Assembly (NCBI GenBank): GCA_017853885.1
Contig: JAFMIR010000025.1
Location: 1-58,727, forward strand
Reading direction: 5' to 3'
Source of the DNA: Prosthecobacter sp.
GTDB taxonomy: Bacteria; Verrucomicrobiota; Verrucomicrobiia; Verrucomicrobiales; Verrucomicrobiaceae
DNA length: 58,727 nucleotides
How positions within the stretch are numbered: position 1 is the stretch's first letter; each line of letters begins with the position of its first letter. Below the pieces are notes generated by a model. It saw only the letters and a program-made list of their open reading frames with translations. It searched no databases and was not told the DNA's origin. Both the position numbers and the translations under genes were made by a program. Shown here in pieces: positions 18,088-26,832 of the stretch.

Positions 18088-18727
18088 CCATGCGCTGTGT
18101 CACATCAAAGCGCGGCAGTAGGGCATGATCATGCGTCACCACCACCAGCGCGGCCTGCCGCCGCTTTGCCTCCTCGATCAGCAGCTCGCTCACCATCTGC
18201 GTGCGTGCTGGATCAAGTGAGGCCGTTGGCTCATCGGCAAACAAAAATGGCGGCTCATGAGCCAGCGCTCTCGCGATGGCGACACGCTGGCGCTCCCCCT
18301 GCGAGAGTTGGCTCACGCGGTGGTGGCGGTAGCGGTCGATTTGAAGTCGGTCGAGCAGCGCGGGCAGGTTGGCTCGCGCGATGGCCAGTGTGGTGCCACT
18401 GAAGTGGTGCGGGATGAGGATGTTTTCTTCCACGGTCAGGTAATCCAGCAGCGCAAAGTCCTGAAATACCAGTCCGATATATTGCAAGCGGAAGGCACGA
18501 CGCTCCTCACGGCTCATGAAGTTTAAAGAACGATCGCCTAAGCGCACTTCACCACGCTCTGGCGTCAGTAGGCCAGTCATCAGTCGCAGCAGCGTGGTCT
18601 TGCCCCCACCGCTTGCACCCGCCAAGGCGAGCGTAGAACCTGCGGCCACAGTCAGCGATGGCACTGCTAGGCGGAAGGAATCTCCCGGATAGGCAAAGGC
18701 TAGGTCTTGGATGGTCAGAGCACTCAT
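18068..18727 (-). CDS. ABC transporter ATP-binding protein (LolD/MacB-like)
   Basis: The protein has 219 residues from the ATG at 18727. A GTG at 18733, which overlaps the upstream stop as GTGA, is an alternative start. It has Walker A GASGGGKTT (residues 37-45), the Q-loop VFQDFALL, the signature LSQGERQRVAIARAL, Walker B FLFADEP with the catalytic Glu, a D-loop and the switch His in VVVTHDHALL. The length and the spacing of motifs match the LolD/FtsE/MacB class, which works with FtsX-fold permeases in lipoprotein release, division or macrolide-type efflux. An adaptor gene follows with overlap, suggesting a MacAB-like system, but no permease gene is present nearby. Confidence 0.9.
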   Translation of the reverse strand: MSALTIQDLAFAYPGDSFRLAVPSLTVAAGSTLALAGASGGGKTTLLRLMTGLLTPERGEVRLGDRSLNFMSREERRAFRLQYIGLVFQDFALLDYLTVEENILIPHHFSGTTLAIARANLPALLDRLQIDRYRHHRVSQLSQGERQRVAIARALAHEPPFLFADEPTASLDPARTQMVSELLIEEAKRRQAALVVVTHDHALLPRFDVTQRMDDFSGS

Positions 18728-18729
18728 GT

Positions 18730-19734
18730 TCACTTCCAGATGCCGGCCGCACGCAGCACGGTCTCATGTACCGCCATGTCGTGCGCCGCGTCCCATGCCA
18801 GCTTTTTCTCGCCACGCACGATTTTCGCCAAATCGATGAATTCGAGGTCATAGCGACCCTTTGGCACTTGAAGCTTGATTTGCTGCGTGCCCTTCTTGTG
18901 ATCTCCGCGAGCTTGTGTGAGCGAAAGGTTCACCAAACCGCTTTCCAATGGGACAATCTCAAGTGTTCCCCCCGTGCCCGTCACGTTGAAACGCCGTCGT
19001 GGACTGCCAAATGGGTCGGCATGGTTGCAGCGGATCACGGCTGTGGCCTTGGCATATTGCAGCACCGCCATTTGGTTGTCTTTCACGCCATCGGAACCTG
19101 TCGGCGTGGAAAAAGGCGTCACCGAATCCGGCTTGCCGAGGAGCGTCAGAACTGCGTCGATCACATGGCAGCCGAGCTCAAACAGACCACCACCCTCCAA
19201 GTCACCGATCTTGGCCCGTGTGCCTGCATCGGCCAGCTTGCCCATGGCCGCATCAATTTCCGTGATTTCTCCCAGCCAGCCCTCCCTCACTGCTTGGAAG
19301 AGCAGCACAAAGGCGGGATTGTAACGCAGCATGTAACCCATTTGCACAGTTAGCCCCTTTTGTTCCGCCGCTAGGCGCATGGTCCTAAATGCTGCGTGGT
19401 CCACCGCGCCTGGTTTGTCCAGATGCACATGCTTGCCAGCATCGATGCAGCGCTGTGCCATCTCGCATGAGGCCTGCAGCGTGGTTTCCACGGCCACCGC
19501 CTTCAGCTCCGGCACGGCCAGCAGTTCCTCCAGGCTCATCGACTTCACGCCATCGTAGCCCTTCGGGCCGGTCACACCCACGACTTCCCATAGGTCGTTC
19601 AAGGATCGCATCGCCTGCATTTTGCCGGCCGCGTGGGCATGTTCCGTGCCGATCTGGCCGATGCGCAGACGCGTCGAAGCCGTCGAGGCCAGTGCGGCTG
19701 AACCACAGGCAAAGAAAAAAGAGCGTCGTTTCAT
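18730..19734 (-). CDS. Exported Gfo/Idh/MocA family oxidoreductase
   Basis: The protein has 334 residues from the ATG at 19734, chosen because it gives an N-terminal MKRRSFFFACGSAALAS leader with a twin arginine, as in Tat-exported members common in PVC bacteria. The N-terminal Rossmann part is modified: RIGQIGTEHAHAAG replaces the standard GxGxxG. The usual Glu-Lys-Pro catalytic motif appears as HLDKPGA, with the Lys kept. The C-terminal alpha/beta domain includes GGGLFELGCHVIDAVL with a conserved His. These enzymes oxidise or epimerise sugars with a bound or free NAD(P). Secreted relatives include 3-keto-glycoside forming enzymes. Its stop overlaps the alternative GTG start of the ABC ATPase gene. 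Confidence 0.85.
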   Translation of the reverse strand: MKRRSFFFACGSAALASTASTRLRIGQIGTEHAHAAGKMQAMRSLNDLWEVVGVTGPKGYDGVKSMSLEELLAVPELKAVAVETTLQASCEMAQRCIDAGKHVHLDKPGAVDHAAFRTMRLAAEQKGLTVQMGYMLRYNPAFVLLFQAVREGWLGEITEIDAAMGKLADAGTRAKIGDLEGGGLFELGCHVIDAVLTLLGKPDSVTPFSTPTGSDGVKDNQMAVLQYAKATAVIRCNHADPFGSPRRRFNVTGTGGTLEIVPLESGLVNLSLTQARGDHKKGTQQIKLQVPKGRYDLEFIDLAKIVRGEKKLAWDAAHDMAVHETVLRAAGIWK

Positions 19735-19852
19735 GAGCACAACATCAAACGGCAGTGGACGCGATGTCTCACGTGCAAAGTTTCGCTGTGACAACTGACT
19801 TGCCGGATGCTGCCGCCCATTTGAGCATTACTGGCAGAGTTTGTTAGAATCC

Positions 19853-19874
19853 AACCACTAGGTTCTGTGTGGTT
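19853..19874. repeat. Short inverted repeat between genes
   Basis: AACCAC (19853-19858) and GTGGTT (19869-19874) form a 6-bp stem with a 10-nt loop in the 203-bp gap between the HNH-like gene and the oxidoreductase gene. No T-run follows on either strand. It may be a weak regulatory or processing site; confidence is low. Confidence 0.2.
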
Positions 19875-19937
19875 CGAGGAGCTAAAACGGTTGAAGCATC
19901 GATGGCATGCCGATCGGTGAGGCCTTGAGCCTGAGTT

Positions 19938-20531
19938 TCAAAATAAGCCCGCTCGTCTTAGGCGCAGGGCCAGCGCTTGTTGGCGCTCGCCCATGGCATC
20001 GCGTTTGCGGATGTTCATCTTCAGCGGCATCAACTCGAGATTGGCAATGACTTTGTCCAAAGTTGGCGCGAGCGAAAATGGGATGATGTGATCCACGGAC
20101 AACTGGTCGCCGGCATACGGGCCGAGGGTGATGGTGGGTGAGCGGCCGCGTCGCATCTCCGCCAACCCCTCGGGTGTCAGGCAGCCGAGTCTCTGGGCGA
20201 TGGTGAGGTTTCGTAGCATGGCCTCTAGGGTGAGGGTGGCAGCATCACCCGTCATGCCGGTGAGACGCACGGCCTCTGCTGCCACCTGCTCTGGATCCTG
20301 CCCTGACTGCCGTGCCTCCTCCATCTGCGCCACATACTTCTGCACGCGTGGGTTCGCTCCGCGCGCGGCCAGAGTCGCCAGCTTGGCGGGCTCGATGAGT
20401 GCCGCGATGCGCTGGGGTGCGTTGAGGGTATTGATCGCGCGTGTTTGTGCCTTTAGCGGCGCGCTGGAAAAGGCGATGGCCGCCAGCAGCAGCCATAGGA
20501 AGGGAGCAGGGAAGGAGCGAGGCGATATCAC
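19938..20531 (-). CDS. Exported HNH-like protein
   Basis: The protein has 197 residues from the GTG at 20531, which gives a clean signal peptide (FLWLLLAAIAFSSAPLKAQ, cleavage after an Ala-x-Ala-like site). An upstream GTG at 20558 adds nine residues. The C-terminal part has an HNH (beta-beta-alpha metal) pattern: SVDHIIPFSLAP with Asp147-His148, then VIANLELMPLKMNIRKRD with Asn164, Asn173 and Lys176. This matches the D/HH-N-N/H signature of HNH nucleases such as McrA-like enzymes. The middle (about 35-125) is helical and Ala-rich and I do not recognise it. The protein would be an extracytoplasmic nuclease or an HNH fold put to another use. Confidence 0.72.
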   Translation of the reverse strand: MISPRSFPAPFLWLLLAAIAFSSAPLKAQTRAINTLNAPQRIAALIEPAKLATLAARGANPRVQKYVAQMEEARQSGQDPEQVAAEAVRLTGMTGDAATLTLEAMLRNLTIAQRLGCLTPEGLAEMRRGRSPTITLGPYAGDQLSVDHIIPFSLAPTLDKVIANLELMPLKMNIRKRDAMGERQQALALRLRRAGLF

Positions 20532-20659
20532 GGTGACCGCGCTCTCGCCAAGGAGCACGAACCAAGAAAGTTCGAAAACGGGTTAAACCATTCGACCTAA
20601 ACTCGAACGCTCGGCGAATCCCTTGTAAAGCAGCGCTGGCCTGCCTGCTCGGGATTGTC

Positions 20660-21544
20660 CTACACATCACAGACCATGGCGGCGTGCCGCAAGGCCAGAA
20701 TGGGATCCTCCCATGTGGGAATGAATTCGTGCGCCACAAAGTCGTGGTAGCCGATCTCCAGTACGGCCTGCATGACCGCCGGGTAATGAATCTCCTGGTG
20801 CTCATCAAGCTCGCAGCGGCCCGGATTTCCGGCGGTGTGCAGGTGGCCGATGTAGTCCTTGTGCTGGCGCAGGCGGCGGATGACATCGCCATTCATGATG
20901 CTGACATGATAGATGTCGAAGAGCAGCTTGAAGTTTGGGCTGCCCATCTGCTTGATGAGATCGACGCAAAAATCCACGTCATCGCCGAAGTAACCGGGAT
21001 GCCCCTTCATGGGGTGAGAACCGTCACGTGAGTTCAGGTGCTCGAGAACGAGGGTGATGCCTTTTTTCTCCGCCAAGGGTAGCACCTGCTTCCACACCTG
21101 GAGGCAGCCTTGGATCGCTTTGTCACGGTCCATGCCTTCGAATTTCATTCCGGTGAAGGTGATGACTTTTTTGCAGCCGACATCGGCGGCGAGCTGGATC
21201 GAGTCATTGAGCTTGGAGATCACTTCGTCACGGAACTGGGGATTGCAGGGCCCTTTGGCAAAGCCGTGACTGCCCACCAACGAGATATCGAGGCCCAGCT
21301 TTTTCACATCCGGATAGAGCTTTGAGTCGATGCCCTCGATGCCCACGAGTCCGATGTCTTTGGCGTGTTTCGCCAGCTCCAGGGTGTCCATGGGTTTCCA
21401 GCACCAGCCCATGAGTGTATGCTTGATGCCATGGTTCCGGATCTTATAAGCCGGGTCCGCAGCAGCTTTGGCGATACTCTGCGCATCAAGACGAGAGGAG
21501 GCGAGGGCCGCAGCGGCGGTGGTGAGGAAGGAACGGCGGTTCAT
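20660..21544 (-). CDS. Tat-exported TIM-barrel isomerase (hydroxypyruvate isomerase-like)
   Basis: The protein has 294 residues from the ATG at 21544, which starts the twin-arginine leader MNRRSFLTTAAAALASS. It is a xylose-isomerase-like TIM barrel. Four metal-site regions are visible: LVLEHLNSRDGSH (Glu), KLLFDIYHVSIMNGD (Asp-x-x-His), GHLHTAGNPGRCELDEHQE and VAHEFIPTWED (Glu). The DIYH and NPGR segments are very like hydroxypyruvate isomerase (Hyi). Export makes a cytosolic hydroxypyruvate role unlikely, so a periplasmic sugar or keto-sugar epimerisation is more plausible. It is divergent from the DapA-like gene at 21731. Confidence 0.85.
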   Translation of the reverse strand: MNRRSFLTTAAAALASSRLDAQSIAKAAADPAYKIRNHGIKHTLMGWCWKPMDTLELAKHAKDIGLVGIEGIDSKLYPDVKKLGLDISLVGSHGFAKGPCNPQFRDEVISKLNDSIQLAADVGCKKVITFTGMKFEGMDRDKAIQGCLQVWKQVLPLAEKKGITLVLEHLNSRDGSHPMKGHPGYFGDDVDFCVDLIKQMGSPNFKLLFDIYHVSIMNGDVIRRLRQHKDYIGHLHTAGNPGRCELDEHQEIHYPAVMQAVLEIGYHDFVAHEFIPTWEDPILALRHAAMVCDV

Positions 21545-21730
21545 GGAATGTAGGTGATCAGGGCGGATGTAACCCGCGGACATCTAGAACGCTCCGCGTG
21601 GGGGCGATCCAGCAAGAACCTGAACCATTGGCCGGTGGGTGAGCGGCTTGGACCACACGCCATCGCCGTGTGAGCGGTGCAAGGGGAAAGCATTTGCACG
21701 TGTGCAGTGCTGCGCTCCTTTGCGCCGCCC

Positions 21731-22645
21731 ATGAAAACCTCCCCCGTCACGTTCGCCGACCTGCAATCCTCCGTCATCGCTGTTCCGCCACTCTGCCGGA
21801 ACAAAGATTTATCCCTCAGCAAGGCTCAGAACGGCAAGCTCATCAAGCACATGCATAAGGGTGGGATCCGCACGCTTCTGTATGGTGGAAATGCGAACCT
21901 CTATCATATGGCCATCAGCGAGTATCACTCTCTTTTGAAGATGCTTGTCGATCTCGCACCGGATGACATGTGGATCGTTCCCTCTGTGGGTCCGATGTAT
22001 GGCACGGCGATGGACCAAGCGAAGATTCTGCGTGAGTTTGATTTTCCGACTGCGATGTTGCTGCCGACACTCTTTCCTTCAAAGCCGGAAGGCGTGGCTA
22101 CAGCGGTGCGTCACTTTGTGGAAAAATCTGGTATGAAGGCCGTGCTTTACATCAAGGATGCAGCTTACATCACACCAGAGTTGGCGGCCAGTCTCGTGAA
22201 TGATGGCCTCATTTCGTGGATCAAGTATGCCATCGTGGTCGAGGATCCCAAGAAGGATCCGTATCTCAAGAAGCTCACGAAACTGGTCGATTCAAACCTC
22301 ATCATCAGCGGCATCGGCGAGCAACCAGCCATCGTCCACATGCGTGATTTCGGTGTAGCCGGCTTCACTGCGGGCTGTGTGTGTGTGGCTCCGAGTCGCT
22401 CGACGACGATGCTGAAGGCCATTCTTCAAAAAGACTACAAGACAGCCGATGTGATTCGTCAGGAGTTCACGGCACTGGAAGATTTGCGGAATGCCCACAG
22501 TCCGATCCTTGTGCTGCATCACGCGGTGGAGTTGGCAGGCATTGCTGGCACCGGACCCGTGCTGCCGCTGTTGACTCAACTGCCGGAGAAGCTGCTGCCG
22601 AAAATCGAAAAGGCTGCGAAGGCGCTGCTGGCACGCAACGGCTGA
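21731..22645 (+). CDS. DapA/NanA family class I aldolase-like protein
   Basis: The protein has 304 residues from the ATG at 21731; the open frame before it is not protein-like. It is a TIM barrel of the dihydrodipicolinate synthase family. The Schiff-base Lys is probably that in AVLYIKDAAYITPEL, and the substrate-carboxylate loop corresponds to GGIRTLLYGGNANLYHM. The usual TYNVP segment is not conserved, so true DapA activity is doubtful. Related enzymes act on N-acetylneuraminate, 2-keto-3-deoxy sugar acids or hydroxyprolines. The gene is convergent with dprA (11 bp between the stops). Confidence 0.78.
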   Translation: MKTSPVTFADLQSSVIAVPPLCRNKDLSLSKAQNGKLIKHMHKGGIRTLLYGGNANLYHMAISEYHSLLKMLVDLAPDDMWIVPSVGPMYGTAMDQAKILREFDFPTAMLLPTLFPSKPEGVATAVRHFVEKSGMKAVLYIKDAAYITPELAASLVNDGLISWIKYAIVVEDPKKDPYLKKLTKLVDSNLIISGIGEQPAIVHMRDFGVAGFTAGCVCVAPSRSTTMLKAILQKDYKTADVIRQEFTALEDLRNAHSPILVLHHAVELAGIAGTGPVLPLLTQLPEKLLPKIEKAAKALLARNG

Positions 22646-22656
22646 ATGCTCGCGGC

Positions 22657-23757
22657 TCAAACGAGTCGCACGTAGCGTCTACCCGGTAGAGCCCGGATCA
22701 GGCGTTTCATTTCAAGGCGCATGAGCGTGGCGTTGACCGTGGCAGCGGTGAGTCCGGAGCGGTTGGTGATGTCGTTGATGTGGGATTCCTCGGTGCCAAT
22801 AGCCTCGAAGAGGATGCGCTCATCAAGACTTAACTCGGCGGCAGGTGCGTTGGCCTGCACCTTGGGTGCCATGGGTGCAGTGGGGAAGAGGCTCATCAGG
22901 TCATCGAGCACGTCCGCACCATCGAGGATGAGCTTGGCACCTTGCTGAATGAGGCGATTGCAGCCAGCGGACGTCGGCTTGTCGATAGGGCCTGGCACGG
23001 CGTATACGGTGCGTCCCTGATCGGTGGCTTGCTGAGCGGTGATGAGCGATCCGCTACGCAAGGGTGCCTCGACAACGATCAGGCCGCAGCTCCAACCGGC
23101 GACGACGCGGTTGCGATAGGGGAAGGTTTGCTTGTCCGCGATACGGTCCACGGGATACTCGCTAAGCACCGCGCCGTTTTGCGCGATACGCTCGGCAAGG
23201 GCCATGTTTTCCGGGGGATAGAGCTTGCCCATGCCGGAGCCAATCACTGCGATCGTGCGGCCCTTGGCCGCTAGCGCAGCCTCATGTGCGGCGGTATCGA
23301 TCCCCCGTGCGAGGCCGCTGATGACGGTGTAGCCTGCGTAGGCAATTTGGAATGCGAGCTTCTTCGTGGCGCTGAGGCCATAATGCGTGGCATGGCGACT
23401 GCCCACGATGCCGATGGCATTGTGATCCCGCGGCAATAATTCGCCCCATACATACAGCAGCACTGGTGGATCATGAATCTCGCGCAGCAGGCGTGGATAC
23501 AGCGGATCGTCCTGTGTGAGTAGTGTCAGGCCCCGCTCGTTGATTTTGCGCAACTCACCGGCGAGGTCGATCTGTGATTCCCATTGCGAAATGGCCTCGG
23601 CTTGAGCTTGGCCGATGCCATCCACAAGGATCAGGTCACGGCTTTTGGCAGATAAAACGGCCTCCGGGCTGCCTAGGTGCCGAATTAGCTTCTTCACACG
23701 CACAGGGCCCACCTGCGGGATGAGGTTCAGGGCCAGATAGGCCTCCGTGCGGGTCAT
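22657..23757 (-). CDS. dprA: DNA processing protein DprA (Smf)
   Basis: The protein has 366 residues. DprA loads RecA onto incoming single-stranded DNA during natural transformation. An N-terminal helix-hairpin-helix region (about 1-70, VKKLIRHLGSPEAVL) is followed by the Rossmann-like core. The core contains NAIGIVGSRHATHYG, VISGLARGIDTAAHEAAL, TIAVIGSGMGKLYPPEN, a FPYRNRVVAGWS segment and a GSLITAQQATDQGR segment. A C-terminal winged helix (about 300-366, SGLTAATVNATLMRLEMKR) is present, so the length is complete. It is the last of three - strand genes (dehydrogenase, coiled-coil protein, dprA). Its presence suggests natural competence, which other genes in the window do not address. Confidence 0.95.
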   Translation of the reverse strand: MTRTEAYLALNLIPQVGPVRVKKLIRHLGSPEAVLSAKSRDLILVDGIGQAQAEAISQWESQIDLAGELRKINERGLTLLTQDDPLYPRLLREIHDPPVLLYVWGELLPRDHNAIGIVGSRHATHYGLSATKKLAFQIAYAGYTVISGLARGIDTAAHEAALAAKGRTIAVIGSGMGKLYPPENMALAERIAQNGAVLSEYPVDRIADKQTFPYRNRVVAGWSCGLIVVEAPLRSGSLITAQQATDQGRTVYAVPGPIDKPTSAGCNRLIQQGAKLILDGADVLDDLMSLFPTAPMAPKVQANAPAAELSLDERILFEAIGTEESHINDITNRSGLTAATVNATLMRLEMKRLIRALPGRRYVRLV

Positions 23758-23783
23758 GCAGACTGGAATGCGAGGACTGGTGA

Positions 23784-24296
23784 TCAGACGACGGCCGCGC
23801 TTGCCTGGCCTTTTTGGGCGGGGGCAGAGGCTGACTCAGGGAGGGCGACGTTTTGCCCGGTGGATGCAGTGCCGACCAGTCTGCGAAAAATCTTCTGGGG
23901 GAAAGACAAGCCGCGCTCCTCGTTCTCGATTTGTGACAAAGCCTGTGATTTGGCCATTTCCCAAGCTGGTGCAAAGCCGGGCGCGTTGATCACCATGTGC
24001 TTCTCCGCACGGGCGAGGATTTCCAGTTCACGTTGCATTTTGTTGTCCGGACGCTCGTTCAGACGGGCGACCTGCATGCGGAGGTTTTCAGCTTCTTGGG
24101 AGAGCCGGGCACGCTCTTTGTTGATGTCCTGGATCTGCTTCGCATCGAGGTCCAGCTTGTCGGTGAGGTGGGATTTGAAGCGTTTGAACTCACGCTGGGT
24201 CTTCCAATGGCTCAGCAGGGAGAGCACGAGAAACACACTACCCAAGCCGAGGCCGTAGAGGAAGGTGTTCAACGGGGAAAAGAGGTTCTCAAACAT
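23784..24296 (-). CDS. Membrane-anchored coiled-coil protein, unknown function
   Basis: The protein has 170 residues. One membrane segment is near residues 10-30 (LYGLGLGSVFLVLSLLS). A predicted coiled coil at about 33-95 follows (KTQREFKRFKSHLTDKLD, then many Glu, Lys, Gln and Arg in heptads). The C-terminal tail is rich in Ala, Ser and Gln. The layout resembles small inner-membrane scaffold or division-associated proteins, but I recognise no family. It lies between a dehydrogenase gene (88 bp) and dprA (26 bp) on the same strand. Confidence 0.7.
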   Translation of the reverse strand: MFENLFSPLNTFLYGLGLGSVFLVLSLLSHWKTQREFKRFKSHLTDKLDLDAKQIQDINKERARLSQEAENLRMQVARLNERPDNKMQRELEILARAEKHMVINAPGFAPAWEMAKSQALSQIENEERGLSFPQKIFRRLVGTASTGQNVALPESASAPAQKGQASAAVV

Positions 24297-24383
24297 GGTG
24301 GGGAAGGGGGGTGCTCCAAAAGATAGGCGCTTTGCCGATCTTTGCGCGAGATTTTTCCTTCATACTCCACTCTGTATCGCCCA

Positions 24384-25157
24384 TCACAGAATGTTCACCG
24401 CTGCTCCTCCATCGACAACGATACCCTGACCGGTGATGTAGGCCCCTGCCTCGCTAGCAAGGAGGAGAGCGGGGCCTGCCAGCTCCCGCGGCGCGGCCCA
24501 GCGCTTCAATGCGGTACGGTCAGCAAAGTATTGCTTCTCTTCGTCATTGAGCAGCTTGCCGGGCATGTCTGTGAGGAACGGTCCAGGGCAGAGGCAGTTG
24601 ACCGTGATGCCGTAGGGACCCAGATCGAGCGCGCTGGCTCGGGCGAGGCCGATCAAGGCGGCTTTGCAGGCACAATAGACGTTGCGCTTCAAGCGGCCAC
24701 CCACACCTAGCACGCTGGAGATGTGGATGACACGTCCCCACTTGCGCTGCTTCATGGCGGGGACCAGTGCTCTAGTGAGTGCCATGACTGCCGTGAGGTC
24801 CACTTCCACATTTCGGTCCCACACTTCGTCTGTGATCTCATCAATGGCTTGCGGTTGGTTGATGCCGGCGTTGTTGACAAGAATATCGATTTTTCCGAGA
24901 CGTTTTTGGGACTCCTCAGCCAGCATTTTGACCTGCGTGCGGTCTGCCATGTCGGCCACCATCCATTCGACGCGGCTGTCCAATCCTGCGGAGATTTCGG
25001 CCGCAGCTGCCTTCAATTCGTCAGCGTTGCGACTAGAGATGAACACATCGGCTCCAGCTTCCGCAAAGCCGCGTGCCATGGCTTTGCCGAGGCCTTTGCT
25101 GCCGCCTGTCACAAGGGCGGATTTGCCGGAGAGATCGAAGAGTGGGGAGGAAGGCAT
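24384..25157 (-). CDS. Short-chain dehydrogenase/reductase (SDR)
   Basis: The protein has 257 residues, the normal length of a classical SDR. It has the cofactor motif TGGSKGLGKAM (residues about 17-27), NNAG in ILVNNAGINQPQ, the catalytic Ser in HISSVLGVGG and the Tyr-x3-Lys motif in NVYCACKAAL, and the PG motif in CLCPGPFLTDMP. The C-terminus ITGQGIVVDGGAA is typical. The overall pattern resembles gluconate 5-dehydrogenase and 3-oxoacyl-ACP reductase-like enzymes; the substrate cannot be assigned. It is divergent from the ceramidase-like gene, with 193 bp between the two starts. Confidence 0.9.
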   Translation of the reverse strand: MPSSPLFDLSGKSALVTGGSKGLGKAMARGFAEAGADVFISSRNADELKAAAAEISAGLDSRVEWMVADMADRTQVKMLAEESQKRLGKIDILVNNAGINQPQAIDEITDEVWDRNVEVDLTAVMALTRALVPAMKQRKWGRVIHISSVLGVGGRLKRNVYCACKAALIGLARASALDLGPYGITVNCLCPGPFLTDMPGKLLNDEEKQYFADRTALKRWAAPRELAGPALLLASEAGAYITGQGIVVDGGAAVNIL

Positions 25158-25350
25158 GATGCTGTGTAATTCAAGATGATGAGAGGAGATTTGACGCTGG
25201 TGCTGAATAGCGACGGGAATTGCAAGAAGGAATCGGTTTTCATCCGATCTTGTCCAGTTAGGTTTTGGAATATCCGTCTGGCTGCGATAGCTTGGAGGTT
25301 CTTATTTAGAAGCGGTGACAAAAAAGCTCGAGAAAAGGTGTACTGCCTTC

Positions 25351-26790
25351 ATGCGCACACTTCTCATCCTGCTGGCCACCACCTTGACCCTATCTGCTGC
25401 TGATGCAATGCTTCGGGCTGGAGCCGCTACTAGCAACATCACGCCTGAGCTCGGAGGTGAAGTGGTCGGCGGTTTTGCACCGTATCCCTGCACGCACATT
25501 CATGACGAGCTTCACGCCCGCTGCCTAGTGCTCGATGATGGCCAAACCAAACTTGCTCTGGTAGTGTGTGATTTGCTTGGCCTGCACCGCAGTGTCTCGC
25601 TGAAAGCACGCGAGTTCATTGAGAAAGAAACCGGCATCCCTAGTTCCCATGTGCTGATCTCTGGCACACACACGCATTCAGCGGTGAATGCGCTTGGAGG
25701 CCCTGTGCGCGCCTACACTTCTGATTTGGAAGAACTCACGGACTATCAAGCCTTTGTCGCTCGGCGCATGGCTGACGGTGTGCGTCGGGCGGTGAATCTT
25801 TTGCGCCCAGCGGAGATTGCTTGGGGGCGTGTGGATGTGCCGGAGCATGTCCACGTCCGTCGTTGGTTTCTCAAAGAGGGTAGCATGCCGCCCAATCCGT
25901 TTGGCAAGATCGACAAGGTCAAGATGAACCCCGGTGCCGGGAACCCTGCGCTCATCGAGCCGGCGGGCGAGCCAGATCCCACGGTGAGTTTCATTGCTCT
26001 ACGTGAACCTAACGGCAGGCTCATCTCGATTTATTCTGCCTATTCGCTGCACTATGTGGGTGGTGTCAATGGGGCAGATATCTCTGCAGATTACTACGGC
26101 TACTACTGCGAGGCGTTGAAACGGCTCCAAAAGGGTGGCGAAGAGTATCCGCCTTTCGTCGGACTCATGGCAAATGGCACCAGCGGCGATGCGAACAACA
26201 TTAACTTTCGCAACCCGCAGCCACGCAAAGCCCCCTACGAGCAGATGCGCTATGTTGCCGAGGATGTGGCAGCGAAGGTCAATGCGGCTGTCGCCGATTT
26301 GAAGTGGGAAAGCAGTGCGCCGCTCGATGCTCGCTACCGCGAACTGGATGTGAAGTGGCGCATCATTCCCGATGAACTCATTAGTTGGGCCAAACAAACT
26401 GAGGCCAAAGCCCCTCGCATCCAAGGGGGCAAGGCGGATCTGCCGCTCGCCTATGCCGGACGTGTTCAACGGCTCGCCAAGGCCAGCCAGGAGACCAAGA
26501 CGCCTGTGCAGATCCTGCGCATTGGTGACATTTGCATCGGCACCACACCTTGCGAAACATTTGCGGAGACCGGTGTAGAATTCAAAGAGCGCAGCCCTTT
26601 TGAGAAGTCCTTTATGGTCGAGTTGGCACACGGTTATTACGGCTACATGCCCACGCCGCGTCACTTTGAGCTCGGCGGATACGAGACCTGGCCCGGCACA
26701 AACAACCTCGAGCCCCAAGCCTCAGTGAAGATGATGAAAGCTCTGCTGGAGATGGCGGCAGAGGTGAAAACTTCCCCTATGCCGCGTTGA
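25351..26790 (+). CDS. Exported neutral/alkaline ceramidase-family protein
   Basis: The protein has 479 residues from the ATG at 25351, which gives a signal peptide (RTLLILLATTLTLSAADA). A purine-rich AAAAGGTG 10-17 bases before it is one of the few Shine-Dalgarno-like sites in this window. The N-terminal catalytic domain of neutral ceramidases is visible: RAGAATSNITPELGGEVVGG, a zinc-site SGTHTHSAV and the NGTSGDANN segment, which corresponds to the catalytic Ser region. The small C-terminal Ig-like domain of true ceramidases is absent. Many PVC members of this family have this short form, and their substrate is unknown. Hydrolysis of an amide bond outside the cytoplasm is likely; ceramide as substrate is inference only. 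Confidence 0.83.
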   Translation: MRTLLILLATTLTLSAADAMLRAGAATSNITPELGGEVVGGFAPYPCTHIHDELHARCLVLDDGQTKLALVVCDLLGLHRSVSLKAREFIEKETGIPSSHVLISGTHTHSAVNALGGPVRAYTSDLEELTDYQAFVARRMADGVRRAVNLLRPAEIAWGRVDVPEHVHVRRWFLKEGSMPPNPFGKIDKVKMNPGAGNPALIEPAGEPDPTVSFIALREPNGRLISIYSAYSLHYVGGVNGADISADYYGYYCEALKRLQKGGEEYPPFVGLMANGTSGDANNINFRNPQPRKAPYEQMRYVAEDVAAKVNAAVADLKWESSAPLDARYRELDVKWRIIPDELISWAKQTEAKAPRIQGGKADLPLAYAGRVQRLAKASQETKTPVQILRIGDICIGTTPCETFAETGVEFKERSPFEKSFMVELAHGYYGYMPTPRHFELGGYETWPGTNNLEPQASVKMMKALLEMAAEVKTSPMPR

Positions 26791-26832
26791 TGGCTTGTGG
26801 GCTGCGCCGAGCCCGTCTAATGCAATAAAACG

